Assembly: GCF_014762705.1 (NCBI RefSeq)
Contig: NZ_JABURL010000119.1
Span: forward strand, 1-64,000
Length of the DNA: 64,000 nucleotides
Direction of reading: 5' to 3'
Source: Cyclobacterium sp.
GTDB taxonomy: Bacteria > Bacteroidota > Bacteroidia > Cytophagales > Cyclobacteriaceae
Part shown: piece after piece, positions 37,161 through 46,159 of the stretch
How positions within the stretch are numbered: position 1 is the stretch's first letter
How the letters are laid out: each line of letters begins with the position of its first letter
Translations under genes and position numbers: made by a program
Notes under the pieces: model-generated
What the model was told of the DNA's origin: nothing
The model's database searches: none
Seen by the model: the letters and a program-made list of their open reading frames with translations, nothing else

Positions 37161-38609
37161 ATGAATTTAAAATTGAAAACCAGCATTCCCCTGGTGATTT
37201 TGCAAAGCTGGTTGATTTTTTCCTGCGGTGACCCTGTCGAAAAAAAGCAAACGGATTACCGCCCAACCAACGTTTTGTTGATCACAGCAGATGACCTGAA
37301 TTACAATTCAGTGGGAGTGTACGGTTGTACGGTACCTGATATTACCCCAAACCTGGACAAGCTGGCCCGAGAGGGCATGCGTTTTACCAATGCATTTGTG
37401 AATATTGCCGTTTGCCAACCCTCCCGCCAATCCATCATGACGGGCAGGTATCCGCATACCAATGGTGCACTGGCCTTCGATCCCATAGATAAGGCTGTTC
37501 CTACCCTGCAGGAGCAACTTACAAGGGCAGGATACCTGAATGGGATTTTGGGAAAAGAAATACACCTGAAACCTACAGAAAAATTCAATTGGGATTATTA
37601 CATCCGGGAGGGGGACCTTTCCTCAGGACTTGGAATCGGCAGAGATCCGGATCTGTATTACCAGCATGCGCTGGAATTTTTCAACAAATCCAAAAAGGAA
37701 GACAAGCCCTTTTTTCTGATGGCCAATAGCCATGACCCCCACCGCCCTTTTGCCGACAGCGAACAGGAGAAGCGTATATGGGGAGAAGACCTCCCTGTCT
37801 TTACCCGAAAAATCACACCGGAAGAAGTTACCGTACCTGCTTTTCTTCCCGATCTGCCGGAGGTCAGGTTGGAAATTGCCGAGTACTACACCTCGGTATA
37901 CAGGTTGGATCAGACAGTCGGTGCGATCATGAGCGCACTGGAGGACTCAGGACTTGGGGACAATACCCTGGTGATGTTTATCAGCGATAACGGCATGGCA
38001 TTGCCCTTTGCCAAATCGAATTGTTACCTGAACAGCAACAAAACCCCCTGGATCGTAAATTGGCCGGGTGTGATCCCTGAAGGAAAAGTGGATAGTACCC
38101 ATTTTATTTCAGGAATTGATTATATGCCTACTGTTCTTCACGCACTTCACTTACCGGTAGTACCGGATATGGATGGAACTTCTTTCCTACCGGTGCTGCA
38201 GGGAAAGACCCAACAAAACAGGACCAGGGTATTCACTGAATTTCACCGCATTTTCGCGGGCATTGATTATTCCATGCGCTGTGTACAGGAGGGGGATTAT
38301 GGATACATCGTGAATTTCTGGAGCGATGGGGAGCACAAGATCCGCGGTGATGCAGCCAGCGGCAGGACCTATTCCGCCATGGTGGACGCGGCTCCTCAGG
38401 ATGAATCCGTGGCCGAACGCCTGAAGATGTACGAGTACCGGGTTCCTGAAGAGCTATATGATTTTTCTAAGGACCCCGATGGACTCCACAACCTGATGGC
38501 TGATCCGGCTTACCAGGAAATCGCCGACGGGTTGAAGGCCCGGCTTCTCAGGGAAATGAAACGCACCGATGATCATTTGGCGGGTGATTTTGAGGAGGGG
38601 TTTTTATGA
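37161..38609 (+). CDS. S1-family sulfatase 6, heparan N-sulfatase-like, lipoprotein
   Basis: A 482-residue sulfatase with lipoprotein signal ending LIFSC (Cys22). It has ITADDLNYNSVGVYG, the maturation motif CQPSR (Cys85), NSHDPHRPF and ISDNGMALPFAKSN. The lysine/histidine motif is spread as GKEIHLKP instead of GKWHLG. These features, especially the aspartate-asparagine segment ending in AKSN, recall the N-sulfoglucosamine sulfohydrolase-like branch, which would suit a glycosaminoglycan-like substrate. I am sure of the sulfatase fold and less sure of the branch. The repeat region begins 9 bp after its stop. Confidence 0.92.
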   Translation: MNLKLKTSIPLVILQSWLIFSCGDPVEKKQTDYRPTNVLLITADDLNYNSVGVYGCTVPDITPNLDKLAREGMRFTNAFVNIAVCQPSRQSIMTGRYPHTNGALAFDPIDKAVPTLQEQLTRAGYLNGILGKEIHLKPTEKFNWDYYIREGDLSSGLGIGRDPDLYYQHALEFFNKSKKEDKPFFLMANSHDPHRPFADSEQEKRIWGEDLPVFTRKITPEEVTVPAFLPDLPEVRLEIAEYYTSVYRLDQTVGAIMSALEDSGLGDNTLVMFISDNGMALPFAKSNCYLNSNKTPWIVNWPGVIPEGKVDSTHFISGIDYMPTVLHALHLPVVPDMDGTSFLPVLQGKTQQNRTRVFTEFHRIFAGIDYSMRCVQEGDYGYIVNFWSDGEHKIRGDAASGRTYSAMVDAAPQDESVAERLKMYEYRVPEELYDFSKDPDGLHNLMADPAYQEIADGLKARLLREMKRTDDHLAGDFEEGFL

Positions 38610-38617
38610 ATATGGGG

Positions 38618-38880
38618 AACCATATAAGGGATAGAAGGGCATATAAGAGGAGTAAGGATGGATTTTATCTGTGTGGATGGGAATAATCAGGGGAGGTATT
38701 TTTTATTCACCACAGATGGTCACAGATTTTCACGGATTTTTTTTCTGGACCTAAGCCAAACCTTATGATCCCTTATATGTCTTCTATGGTTAAAAAAAAG
38801 GGAACCATATATAGAAGGGCATATAAGAGGAGTAAGGGCGGATTTTATCTGTGTGAATGGGAGGAATCTGTTGCCTTTTC
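38618..38880. repeat. Long palindromic repeat, one full copy plus a left half-copy
   Basis: Unit A (38618-38791) opens with AACCATATAAGGGATAGAAG and closes with the near-complement, CTTATATGTCTTCTATGGTT. Its centre contains CACCACAGATGG and CACAGATTTTCACGGATT. A second unit begins at 38803 (AACCATATATAGAAGGGC) but loses its right half near 38880. Both resemble the three tandem units at 40075-40588 downstream of the aldolase gene. No coding content is credible in any frame. Confidence 0.8.
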
Positions 38881-38959
38881 AGGGCTTAGATTGTGTAAGT
38901 TGATTGGGCACATTGCATCATTTATTGGTAAGATGTATGATCTTCGAATTCTCGATAGT

Positions 38960-39100
38960 TTTTCCATTTTAGCCATGCAAGGGCGACATCCCTCAGCGAT
39001 GGGTGCAGCCCAACGTCCGAGGAGTGCAATTTGACTCGGCCTGAGCCCTGTAGGTGCGTGATATTTTATTCATTTCCATACCGTTAACCTTTATCTTGGG
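38960..39100. repeat. REP-like hairpin and start of the aldolase leader
   Basis: The sequence CGATGGGTGCAGCCCAACG at 38997-39015 is a degenerate copy of the hairpin at 20603-20621. AGCCCTGTAGGTGCGTGATATTTT next to it resembles the other REP-like units in inverted orientation. At 39080-39098, CCGTTAACC then TTTATCTTGG resembles CCATTAACC then CTTATCTTCC at 40637-40655 upstream of the symporter. This is a possible shared promoter element (TAnnTTG-like -7 box). Confidence 0.45.
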
Positions 39101-39148
39101 AAAAATAATGTAAAGCCCTAATGCACATTATATTTCCTGCTTTTAAAT

Positions 39149-40075
39149 ATGGACAAAATGAACAAAACACTGTATCCGCTTTTTGGCATCGTAACGGTTT
39201 TAAATACGCCCTTCAAAACCGATGGGGCCATTGATTTTGTGGCCCTAAGAAAGAATGTAAAGCAGGCAATGAATGCGGGCGTGGCCGGGTTTCTGGTGCC
39301 GGCTATGGCTGCAGAAGTATACTCCCTTTCCCATCCGGAACGGATCAAAATAGTAGGAACCGTTTTGGAAGAAGTCAATCAGGCCGTTCCTGTGATTGCC
39401 GGTGCAGGTGAAACGGACCTGGTAAAAGCGAAATCCTTGTTAAAATCTTACATTGATTTGGGTTGTAGGCAGGTGCTTTTTCAAATCCCCTATCAAAACG
39501 AGGTGCAATTTAAAGCTGATTTTTTTCGACTGGCCGAGATCGACGCAGAAATGATCATGTTGCAGGATTGGGATGCCACCGGCTATGGTCTGCCTGAAAG
39601 GCTTATTTGCGAATTATTCGATAGCGTGGAAGCATTCCGATGCCTGAAGATCGAAACGGTTCCGGCCGGATACAAGTATTCCAGGATACTTTCTCTGACC
39701 AAGGGGCTTTTGAATGTCAGCGGGGGATGGGCGGTAACCCAGCTGATAGAGGGTTTGGAAAGGGGAGTCCATGCCTTTATGCCCACCGGCATGCATTGGA
39801 TCTATACGGAGATTTTCCAACTTTGGACGCAAGGGAAAACCAGAGAGGCAGTGGAGCTTTTCGAAAACATCCTTCCGGTCCTGGCTTTTTCCAATCAGCA
39901 CCTGGAGATTTCCATCCATTTTTTTAAAATGCTGCTTTACCGTCAGGGAATTTACCCTACACCACATGTACGTCATTCCCGCATTACTTTTGACAGCTAC
40001 CATCAAAAAACAGCAGAAGGGTTAATCCAGCGAATAATTAAGCTGGAAGAAGGAATTAGGGCGAAAAAGAGGTGA
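39149..40075 (+). CDS. DapA/NanA-family class I aldolase
   Basis: A 308-residue TIM-barrel enzyme of the dihydrodipicolinate synthase / N-acetylneuraminate lyase superfamily. The N-terminal GIVTVLNTPFKTDGAID, the GETD segment and the Schiff-base lysine Lys167 in CLKIETVPAG are clear. The tyrosine that normally sits in the LYNxPxxTG segment is not there (MLQDWDATGYG), so it is not a standard lysine-biosynthesis DapA. Family members act on sialic acid, 2-keto-3-deoxy sugar acids, hydroxyproline derivatives and others. Its position between a sulfatase and a sodium:solute symporter suggests cleavage of an imported keto-acid sugar. Related repeats flank it on both sides, and its TGA abuts the downstream repeat. 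Confidence 0.85.
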   Translation: MDKMNKTLYPLFGIVTVLNTPFKTDGAIDFVALRKNVKQAMNAGVAGFLVPAMAAEVYSLSHPERIKIVGTVLEEVNQAVPVIAGAGETDLVKAKSLLKSYIDLGCRQVLFQIPYQNEVQFKADFFRLAEIDAEMIMLQDWDATGYGLPERLICELFDSVEAFRCLKIETVPAGYKYSRILSLTKGLLNVSGGWAVTQLIEGLERGVHAFMPTGMHWIYTEIFQLWTQGKTREAVELFENILPVLAFSNQHLEISIHFFKMLLYRQGIYPTPHVRHSRITFDSYHQKTAEGLIQRIIKLEEGIRAKKR

Positions 40076-40588
40076 ACCATATAAGGGATATAAGAACATA
40101 TAAGTGGGGGCTGTTAAAGCATTTATTTGTGGTAATTTATGGTGGACAATATTAATTTACCACAGATGAACAGAGATTTCCACGGATTTTTTGCTGGATT
40201 GAGCCCAAACCTAATATTCCCTTACATGCCTTACATGGTTCAAAAAAAGGGGAAACATATAAGGAATAGAAGGACATATAAGGGTGGATTTTATCTATGT
40301 TAATCCGAAAAATTTGTGGTGTTTTTTGATTCACCACAGATGGGCACAGATTTTCACGGATTATTTTTCCTGTGTCCAACCCAAACCTTATATTCCCTTA
40401 CATGTCTTATATGGTTTTAAAAAAAGGGAACCATATATGACATATAAGAAGAGCAGTGGTGGGTTTTCTTTGTGTTAATCCGAGAAATCTGTGGTGTGTT
40501 TTTTTGGGTCACCACAGATGGGCACAGATTTTCAAGGATTATTTTTTCTGGCTCTAACCCAAACCATATATTTCCCTTACATATGGTT
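40075..40588. repeat. Three tandem long palindromic repeats with about 177-bp period
   Basis: Units start at 40075, 40253 and 40429 and end at about 40240, 40416 and 40588. Each opens with AA(C/A)CATATA and closes with a complementary TATATGGTT-like arm followed by a run of A and G. Each has a centre with TTTACCACAGATG or TTCACCACAGATGGGCACAG and GATTTTCACGGATT or a variant. ATCTGTGGTG on the left complements CACCACAGAT on the right, so each unit can fold into one long hairpin. They match the units at 38618-38880. A fragment, CACCACAGATTACTCAG, also appears near 46062-46080. Confidence 0.85.
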
Positions 40589-40659
40589 CAAAAAAAGACA
40601 ACCAGTCTTTTAAAGTTCTTCCTGATAATTTTTTAACCATTAACCCTTATCTTCCCGAC

Positions 40660-42438
40660 ATGTTACTACAGGGGATAGATTGGCTGATTTTACTTTCTTT
40701 TTTCGTTCTTTCTTTGGGTATAGGCTTGTATAGCTCCAGGAAATCAGCAAAAAACATCAATGAGTTTTTTAAAGCCGGAGGCAACTTGCCCTGGTGGGTA
40801 TTGGGTACTTCCATGGTGGCCACAACATTTTCTACAGATACCCCTAATCTGGTAACTGATATTGTCCGGAAAAATGGTATTTCCGGCAATTGGGTTTGGT
40901 GGAGTTTTTTATTGACAGGCATGCTCACCGTTTTTTTCTTTGCCAAACTCTGGAAAAGATCGGGCGTGTTGACGGATATTGAATTTTATGAATTGAGGTA
41001 CAGTGGAAAGGCAGCTTCTTTTCTCAGGGGATTCCGGGCCATCTATCTGGGTGTATTCTTTAATATCGTCATCATTTCAGGAGTATCCCTGGCTGCCATC
41101 AAAATCGGGACAGTCTTGTTGGGCATCAGCCCCATGGCCACGCTGATGGTTTCCGGATTGGTCACCGTCATCTACAGTTCCCTGGGCGGGTTAAGGGGAG
41201 TCGTATTTACTGATTTTATTCAGTTTATTTTATCGTTGGCAGGAGCCACGGCAGCCGCCTGGGTAGCGGTTAATCATCCCGCAGTCGGGGGTTTGGAGAA
41301 TTTGGTCAACCATGACATGGTGGTGGGAAAGCTGAACTTTATACCTGATTTTTCCAATAGGGAGATATTCCTTGCGGTATTTTTGATCCCCCTCTTTATC
41401 CAATGGTGGTCGGTTTGGTATCCGGGTTCGGAACCCGGAGGGGGTGGATTTATTGTTCAGCGGATGCTGGCAGCAAAGGACGAACAAAACGCCCTTTCTT
41501 CCGTCATGTTATTTACCATTGTCCATTATGCCATCAGGCCCTGGCCCTGGATCATTGTGGCTTTGTGCAGCATTATTGTTTTCCCTGATTTGCAAACCCT
41601 GCAACAGGCTTTCCCGGGTGTTGATCCTGCGATTGTTCAGGATGATTTGGCTTATCCGGCCATGCTTTCCTTTATGCCTGTGGGGATTATGGGGCTGGTG
41701 GTGACTTCTTTGGTGGCGGCCTACATGTCCACCCTGTCTACCATGCTCAACCTGGGTTCTTCCTATGTGGTCAATGATTTTTACCTGAGGTTTATTCATC
41801 CCAAAGCCTCACAGCAACACCTGATTACCGTAGGCCGGCTTTCCACAGTACTGATCATGGTTTTGGGAGGATATGTGGCCCTGCAGTTAGAAAATGCCCT
41901 CCAAACTTTTGGTATTTTGCTGCAGATTGGGGCTGGTACGGGATTGATTTATATATTGAGGTGGTATTGGTGGAGGATCAATGCCCTTAGTGAGATTGTG
42001 GCCATGGCCGTTTCCTTTCTGATAGCCCTGTATTTTGCATTCCTTCACGATTATTTTTTTGATCCCCTATCCAATTCGGTGGAGTTGATCACAGGTATCC
42101 TGATTACCACCACAAGCTGGATACTGGTGGCACTTTTGACACCAGCAACGGATAAAGGAGTGTTGAAGGCATTTGTCCGCAAAACGAATGCCCCTGGTCC
42201 GGGATGGAAAAGGGTTTACGGATGGATGAAGGTAAAGGGAGAACAAGCAGCTGTTTCGGGTTATTTTGACTTTCAGGCGGCGGTATTGGCCTTTGCTGCC
42301 GGTATTACCGGCGTCTATGCCTTTTTGTTTGGCACCGGTAGTTTTTTGTTGGGAAGTCCGGGGCAGGGTTTGCTGTTGATGCTGCTCGCCGGCTTGGGAT
42401 TCGGTGCATTGGTCTTTCTGAGAAAAAGGTTTCAATAG
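40660..42438 (+). CDS. Sodium:solute symporter (SSS family)
   Basis: A 592-residue polytopic membrane protein with about 14 hydrophobic segments and the sodium/solute symporter signature. An N-terminal YSSRKSAKNINEFFKAGG is followed by LPWWVLGTSMVATTFSTDTP, and VIYSSLGGLRGVVFTDFIQF forms the core with its sodium-site residues. Such carriers import sugars, sialic acid, amino acids or carboxylates with sodium. Relatives linked to glycan loci in Bacteroidota usually take up the final monomer. The DapA-like aldolase directly upstream may act on the same solute. A possible -7-like box sits only a few bases before the ATG, so the transcript may be nearly leaderless or start further upstream. Confidence 0.92.
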   Translation: MLLQGIDWLILLSFFVLSLGIGLYSSRKSAKNINEFFKAGGNLPWWVLGTSMVATTFSTDTPNLVTDIVRKNGISGNWVWWSFLLTGMLTVFFFAKLWKRSGVLTDIEFYELRYSGKAASFLRGFRAIYLGVFFNIVIISGVSLAAIKIGTVLLGISPMATLMVSGLVTVIYSSLGGLRGVVFTDFIQFILSLAGATAAAWVAVNHPAVGGLENLVNHDMVVGKLNFIPDFSNREIFLAVFLIPLFIQWWSVWYPGSEPGGGGFIVQRMLAAKDEQNALSSVMLFTIVHYAIRPWPWIIVALCSIIVFPDLQTLQQAFPGVDPAIVQDDLAYPAMLSFMPVGIMGLVVTSLVAAYMSTLSTMLNLGSSYVVNDFYLRFIHPKASQQHLITVGRLSTVLIMVLGGYVALQLENALQTFGILLQIGAGTGLIYILRWYWWRINALSEIVAMAVSFLIALYFAFLHDYFFDPLSNSVELITGILITTTSWILVALLTPATDKGVLKAFVRKTNAPGPGWKRVYGWMKVKGEQAAVSGYFDFQAAVLAFAAGITGVYAFLFGTGSFLLGSPGQGLLLMLLAGLGFGALVFLRKRFQ

Positions 42439-42772
42439 CAACAATTGAAAACAAATTAATTAGTTTGGAAAAAGGGTATACCTGGAAAGATATGTCAGAT
42501 CTCCTTTTTAAATCCTAAATAGATGGTAAGTCTTGTAGCAAAATGAAGCTTCCCTTCGTCCAATATTTAGGGCTTAAATCAGGTTTGGTTTAGAAAATTG
42601 TCTACTGGTGATTTTTCTATTCCTGATATCCAATCTCCTGGTAGAAATCGTCTTGCAGGAGGAAGCCCTGAACAATTATTTATTATCAAGAACGAAATAT
42701 TATTTTAGTTAATTCAATTAAATTCGCAAAAATTTTCAGGTTATTGTTTTGTTAATTTAGGGTGTTGATCAC
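42439..42772. other. Intergenic region, 334 bp, AT-rich
   Basis: No gene, strong hairpin or recognised repeat is seen. The distal part (about 42680-42772) is very AT-rich and likely contains the promoter of the TonB receptor gene. It marks the end of the catabolic island. Confidence 0.5.
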
Positions 42773-45121
42773 ATGAAAAATTTAATTTTTATACTTTTCC
42801 TTTTTGGTTTGAACCTACCTGGTCTGGCTCAGAAAATAACTATAAGCGGCACCATCACAGAAGAAGGTACTGGCGAACACCTGATAGGAGCGAATATTTA
42901 TGATAAAATTTCGCAAAAAGGTACCGTAGCCAACCAGTTTGGTTTTTACAGTTACACAACCAATAGTGATAGTCTGGACCTGTTTTTCAGCTTTGTGGGT
43001 TTTCAGACCCAGCATATAAGGCTAAAAGCAAGCAAGGATACGGTGATCAATGTAGACTTAATGCCAGATGGCAACCTGCAGGAAGTGGTGGTGTCCGCTT
43101 CGGAAATGGACCAGATCCAGGAAGTGAGCCGGATGAGTTCTATCAATGTTCCCATCAAACAGATCAAGGAATTGCCGGCCCTGATGGGAGAGGTAGATGT
43201 GTTTAAAGTATTGCAGTTGCTTCCCGGAGTGCAATCGGGTACTGAGGGAGGAAGCGGTTTATATGTCCGGGGAGGGGGCCCGGACCAAAACCTGATCCTG
43301 CTGGACGGGGTACCGGTGTACAACGCTTCGCACCTTTTTGGCTTCTTTTCCATCTTCAACGCCGACGCCATCAACAATGTCGAGTTGATCAAAGGGGGCT
43401 TCCCTTCCAGGTATGGCGGCAGGTTGTCTTCCGTGATTGACGTAAGCATGAAGGAAGGCAACATGCAGGAATTCAAAGGGGAGGGTTCTATTGGCCTGAT
43501 AGCCTCCAAAGTGACCGTGGAAGGCCCCCTCAAAAAGGATCAGACCTCCTTTATTTTTTCAGCCCGGCGAACCTACCTGGATCTTTTGGCCAGGCCCATC
43601 ATCAAGGCGGCTACCTCGGGCAATGAAAATGTAGGTTATTATTTCTATGACCTTAACGGCAAAATCAACCATATTGTCAACGATAAAAACAGGCTGTACC
43701 TGAGCGTTTATTCCGGGGACGACAAGGCTTATTCCAAATACAAGGACTTCTATGTCAATAACAATGAAAGGACGGATTACGATGAAGAGTTTGGCCTGAA
43801 ATGGGGCAATTTCATCACTGCCTTGCGCTGGAACAATGTGATCAACAGCCGTTTGTTCAGTAACCATACTTTTACCCACAGCAGGTATAAGTTTGACCTT
43901 TTCAGTAACTACGAGGAGAAAATTACCGGTGCTGGTGTAAACGAAACCAATATTTATTCAGAGCGGTACTTTTCAGGCATCCGGGATTGGGCAGTTAAAT
44001 CGGATTTCGATTATATTCCCAATCCGGACCATTATATCCGGTTCGGTACCAATGTGATTTTCCATAAATTTTCGCCTGGTGTGTATGCCAGCAAAAGCAC
44101 CGAAGCGGAAAATGACCTGAGACTGGGTGCGGATGAACTCAATTCCGTGGAATATGCCCTGTATGCGGAAGATGATATCAACCTCAGCTCCAGGTTAAAG
44201 GCCAATCTGGGACTGCACTATTCCGGTTTCCTTACAGAAGACCAACATTACAACAGCCTTCAGCCAAGGATTGCAGCCAGGTACCTGGTGAATTCCAGCA
44301 CATCCTTAAAAGCATCCTTTGTGACCATGGTCCAGTTTATTCACCTCCTGACCAATGCAGGCCTGGGGCTGCCCACCGACCTTTGGGTGCCGGCCACCCC
44401 GAGAATAGGCCCCCAGGAAGCCATGCAGGTGGCACTGGGAGGGGTACGCAATTTCAAGGGTTTTGAAATAACGCTGGAAGCCTACTACAAGACCATGGAT
44501 GGGCTGATTGAATACAAGGATGGAGCCACTTACCTCAACCTGGATGAGGACTGGCAGGACAAGGTAGCCGTAGGAGAGGGCAGGAGCTACGGGGCGGAAT
44601 TCCTGGTTCAGCGAAAAGTAGGCAAAGTCTCCGGATGGTTGGGATATACCCTTTCCAATACGGAGAGGAGATTTGATGAGGTTAATTTTGGCAAATGGTT
44701 TCCCTACAAGTATGACCGCAGGCATGATGTAAGTTTTGCCCTCACCCATGAGTGGAGGGACAATAAGGATTTTTCCCTGGCCTGGGTCTATGGTACCGGC
44801 AATGCGGTTTCTCTCCCTACGCAGCGGTACGAGGGATTGGAAGTAAGCAGGTATGGAGGGTTCTCCAGGCCCAATGTGGAATATTACGAACGCAGAAATA
44901 ATTTCAGGAACAGGGATTACCACAGGCTGGATTTGAGTTTCAGTTGGTGGAAAACCAAAAGCTGGGGGGAAAGAAAATGGACCCTGGGCATTTATAATGT
45001 GTACAATCGCATGAATCCATTCTTTATGGACCTGGGCAGTGACAATCAGGGCAACCGGAAAGTGATGCAATACAGCCTGTTTCCAGTTATTCCCTCCTTT
45101 TCTTATAGTTTTAAATTCTGA
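42773..45121 (+). CDS. TonB-dependent receptor with carboxypeptidase-D-like N-domain
   Basis: A 782-residue outer-membrane receptor, shorter than SusC proteins. After the signal (NLPGLAQ) comes a regulatory beta domain (ISGTITEEGTGEHLIGANI) and a plug with YVRGGGPDQNLILLDGVPVYN and LIKGGFPSRYGGRLSSV. The barrel ends in FSYSFKF. In Bacteroidota this layout with a following DUF4249 lipoprotein is a recurrent pair distinct from SusC/SusD, and its substrate is generally unknown. The DUF4249 gene starts 3 bp after the stop, so they are translated together. The phrase LLPGVQSGTEGGSGLYVRGGG is typical of this receptor class. Confidence 0.93.
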   Translation: MKNLIFILFLFGLNLPGLAQKITISGTITEEGTGEHLIGANIYDKISQKGTVANQFGFYSYTTNSDSLDLFFSFVGFQTQHIRLKASKDTVINVDLMPDGNLQEVVVSASEMDQIQEVSRMSSINVPIKQIKELPALMGEVDVFKVLQLLPGVQSGTEGGSGLYVRGGGPDQNLILLDGVPVYNASHLFGFFSIFNADAINNVELIKGGFPSRYGGRLSSVIDVSMKEGNMQEFKGEGSIGLIASKVTVEGPLKKDQTSFIFSARRTYLDLLARPIIKAATSGNENVGYYFYDLNGKINHIVNDKNRLYLSVYSGDDKAYSKYKDFYVNNNERTDYDEEFGLKWGNFITALRWNNVINSRLFSNHTFTHSRYKFDLFSNYEEKITGAGVNETNIYSERYFSGIRDWAVKSDFDYIPNPDHYIRFGTNVIFHKFSPGVYASKSTEAENDLRLGADELNSVEYALYAEDDINLSSRLKANLGLHYSGFLTEDQHYNSLQPRIAARYLVNSSTSLKASFVTMVQFIHLLTNAGLGLPTDLWVPATPRIGPQEAMQVALGGVRNFKGFEITLEAYYKTMDGLIEYKDGATYLNLDEDWQDKVAVGEGRSYGAEFLVQRKVGKVSGWLGYTLSNTERRFDEVNFGKWFPYKYDRRHDVSFALTHEWRDNKDFSLAWVYGTGNAVSLPTQRYEGLEVSRYGGFSRPNVEYYERRNNFRNRDYHRLDLSFSWWKTKSWGERKWTLGIYNVYNRMNPFFMDLGSDNQGNRKVMQYSLFPVIPSFSYSFKF

Positions 45122-45124
45122 TTT

Positions 45125-46036
45125 ATGGCTATTCCACAAACATTTAAATTTTTCCGATCACTGGTGATCCTTGGGGTACTTTTTGTCTATTCCTCCTGCG
45201 AGACTACCGTGGACATAGACATTCCATTTGAGAAACCGCAGGTTACGGTCAATTCCAGCCTTGCGCACAATACTTTTCCTAAAGTGCGGGTAACCTACAG
45301 CAAGCACATTCTGGATAACAATTGGGAGTTTGAGCCCATCAGGGAGGCTGAGGTAAAGCTGATCCATCAGGGAGAAACTTATCTGCTCGATTTTGATGAA
45401 GCCACCGGAGAGTTCATCAGTCTGGACCATATGATTTCGGAAGGCAACGAATACAGGATCGAAGTGCTGGTGGAAGGATATGAGCCGGTCACTGCCACCG
45501 AAATTATTCCGACTATAGTACCCATAAAAAACCTCGTTTACCAAGGTCAGGTACAGGTAGATTCCTGGTCCTCCAGGGATGATATTCAGTTGACTTTTGA
45601 TGATCCTGCAGGGGAAAACTATTATGAGATTTCAGCCCAATATTACAGAGCGTACACTTACACGGATCAGGATGGCAATTTGGTATATTACGAAGACAAT
45701 TATCCACTTTATCTGGAGCCTAAAAATCCAAGTTATGAAAAGGATTTCAATACGGATGGGGAGTTGTTGATTGATGACAAATTATTTGATGGTGCTGAGG
45801 CCAAAATCGATTTGTTTATTGATGGCTCCTACTTTTCGGAAGAAATGGACGGTGAAGTGTCATTTACCCTGAAGGTTGTGACAAGGAATTACTACCTGTT
45901 CCATTCTACCTATGGCCTGCAATGGTGGAACGATGGTGATCCTTTTGCCCAGCCGGTGCAGGTTTATTCCAATATATCGAATGGCATAGGTATCGTTATG
46001 GGGGAGAGTATTTCGGTAAAGAGAATGGAGGAGTAA
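45125..46036 (+). CDS. DUF4249 lipoprotein
   Basis: A 303-residue predicted surface or periplasmic lipoprotein (signal ending VYSSC, Cys25, then Glu-Thr-Thr). The sequence PQVTVNSSLAHNTFPKVRVTYSKHILD followed by IREAEVKLIHQGETYLLDF matches DUF4249, an Ig-like beta protein family that accompanies TonB receptors of this type. It probably acts as an accessory ligand-binding partner of the receptor upstream. No enzymatic signature is seen. Confidence 0.88.
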   Translation: MAIPQTFKFFRSLVILGVLFVYSSCETTVDIDIPFEKPQVTVNSSLAHNTFPKVRVTYSKHILDNNWEFEPIREAEVKLIHQGETYLLDFDEATGEFISLDHMISEGNEYRIEVLVEGYEPVTATEIIPTIVPIKNLVYQGQVQVDSWSSRDDIQLTFDDPAGENYYEISAQYYRAYTYTDQDGNLVYYEDNYPLYLEPKNPSYEKDFNTDGELLIDDKLFDGAEAKIDLFIDGSYFSEEMDGEVSFTLKVVTRNYYLFHSTYGLQWWNDGDPFAQPVQVYSNISNGIGIVMGESISVKRMEE

Positions 46037-46159
46037 TTGGCTGAAGTTGATTAAAAAGGGTGCACCACAGATTACTCAGATTAACACATATAAACTGGAT
46101 TTGCAATCCTGGTTTCGTAAACAAATTGGAATTGTAGCTTATTCCGGTACAAGGTACTT

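Noticed and set aside
38765-39034. 89-codon frame between the sulfatase and the aldolase
   Set aside because: It consists of palindromic repeat and REP-like sequence read through, without a start context.
40075-40588. Tandem repeats considered as a CRISPR-like array
   Set aside because: The units are about 165 bp, palindromic over their full length and almost without spacers, and there are no cas genes.
44306-45139. 277-codon frame on the - strand inside the TonB receptor gene
   Set aside because: It is wholly antisense to a clear TonB-dependent receptor and has no recognisable domain.
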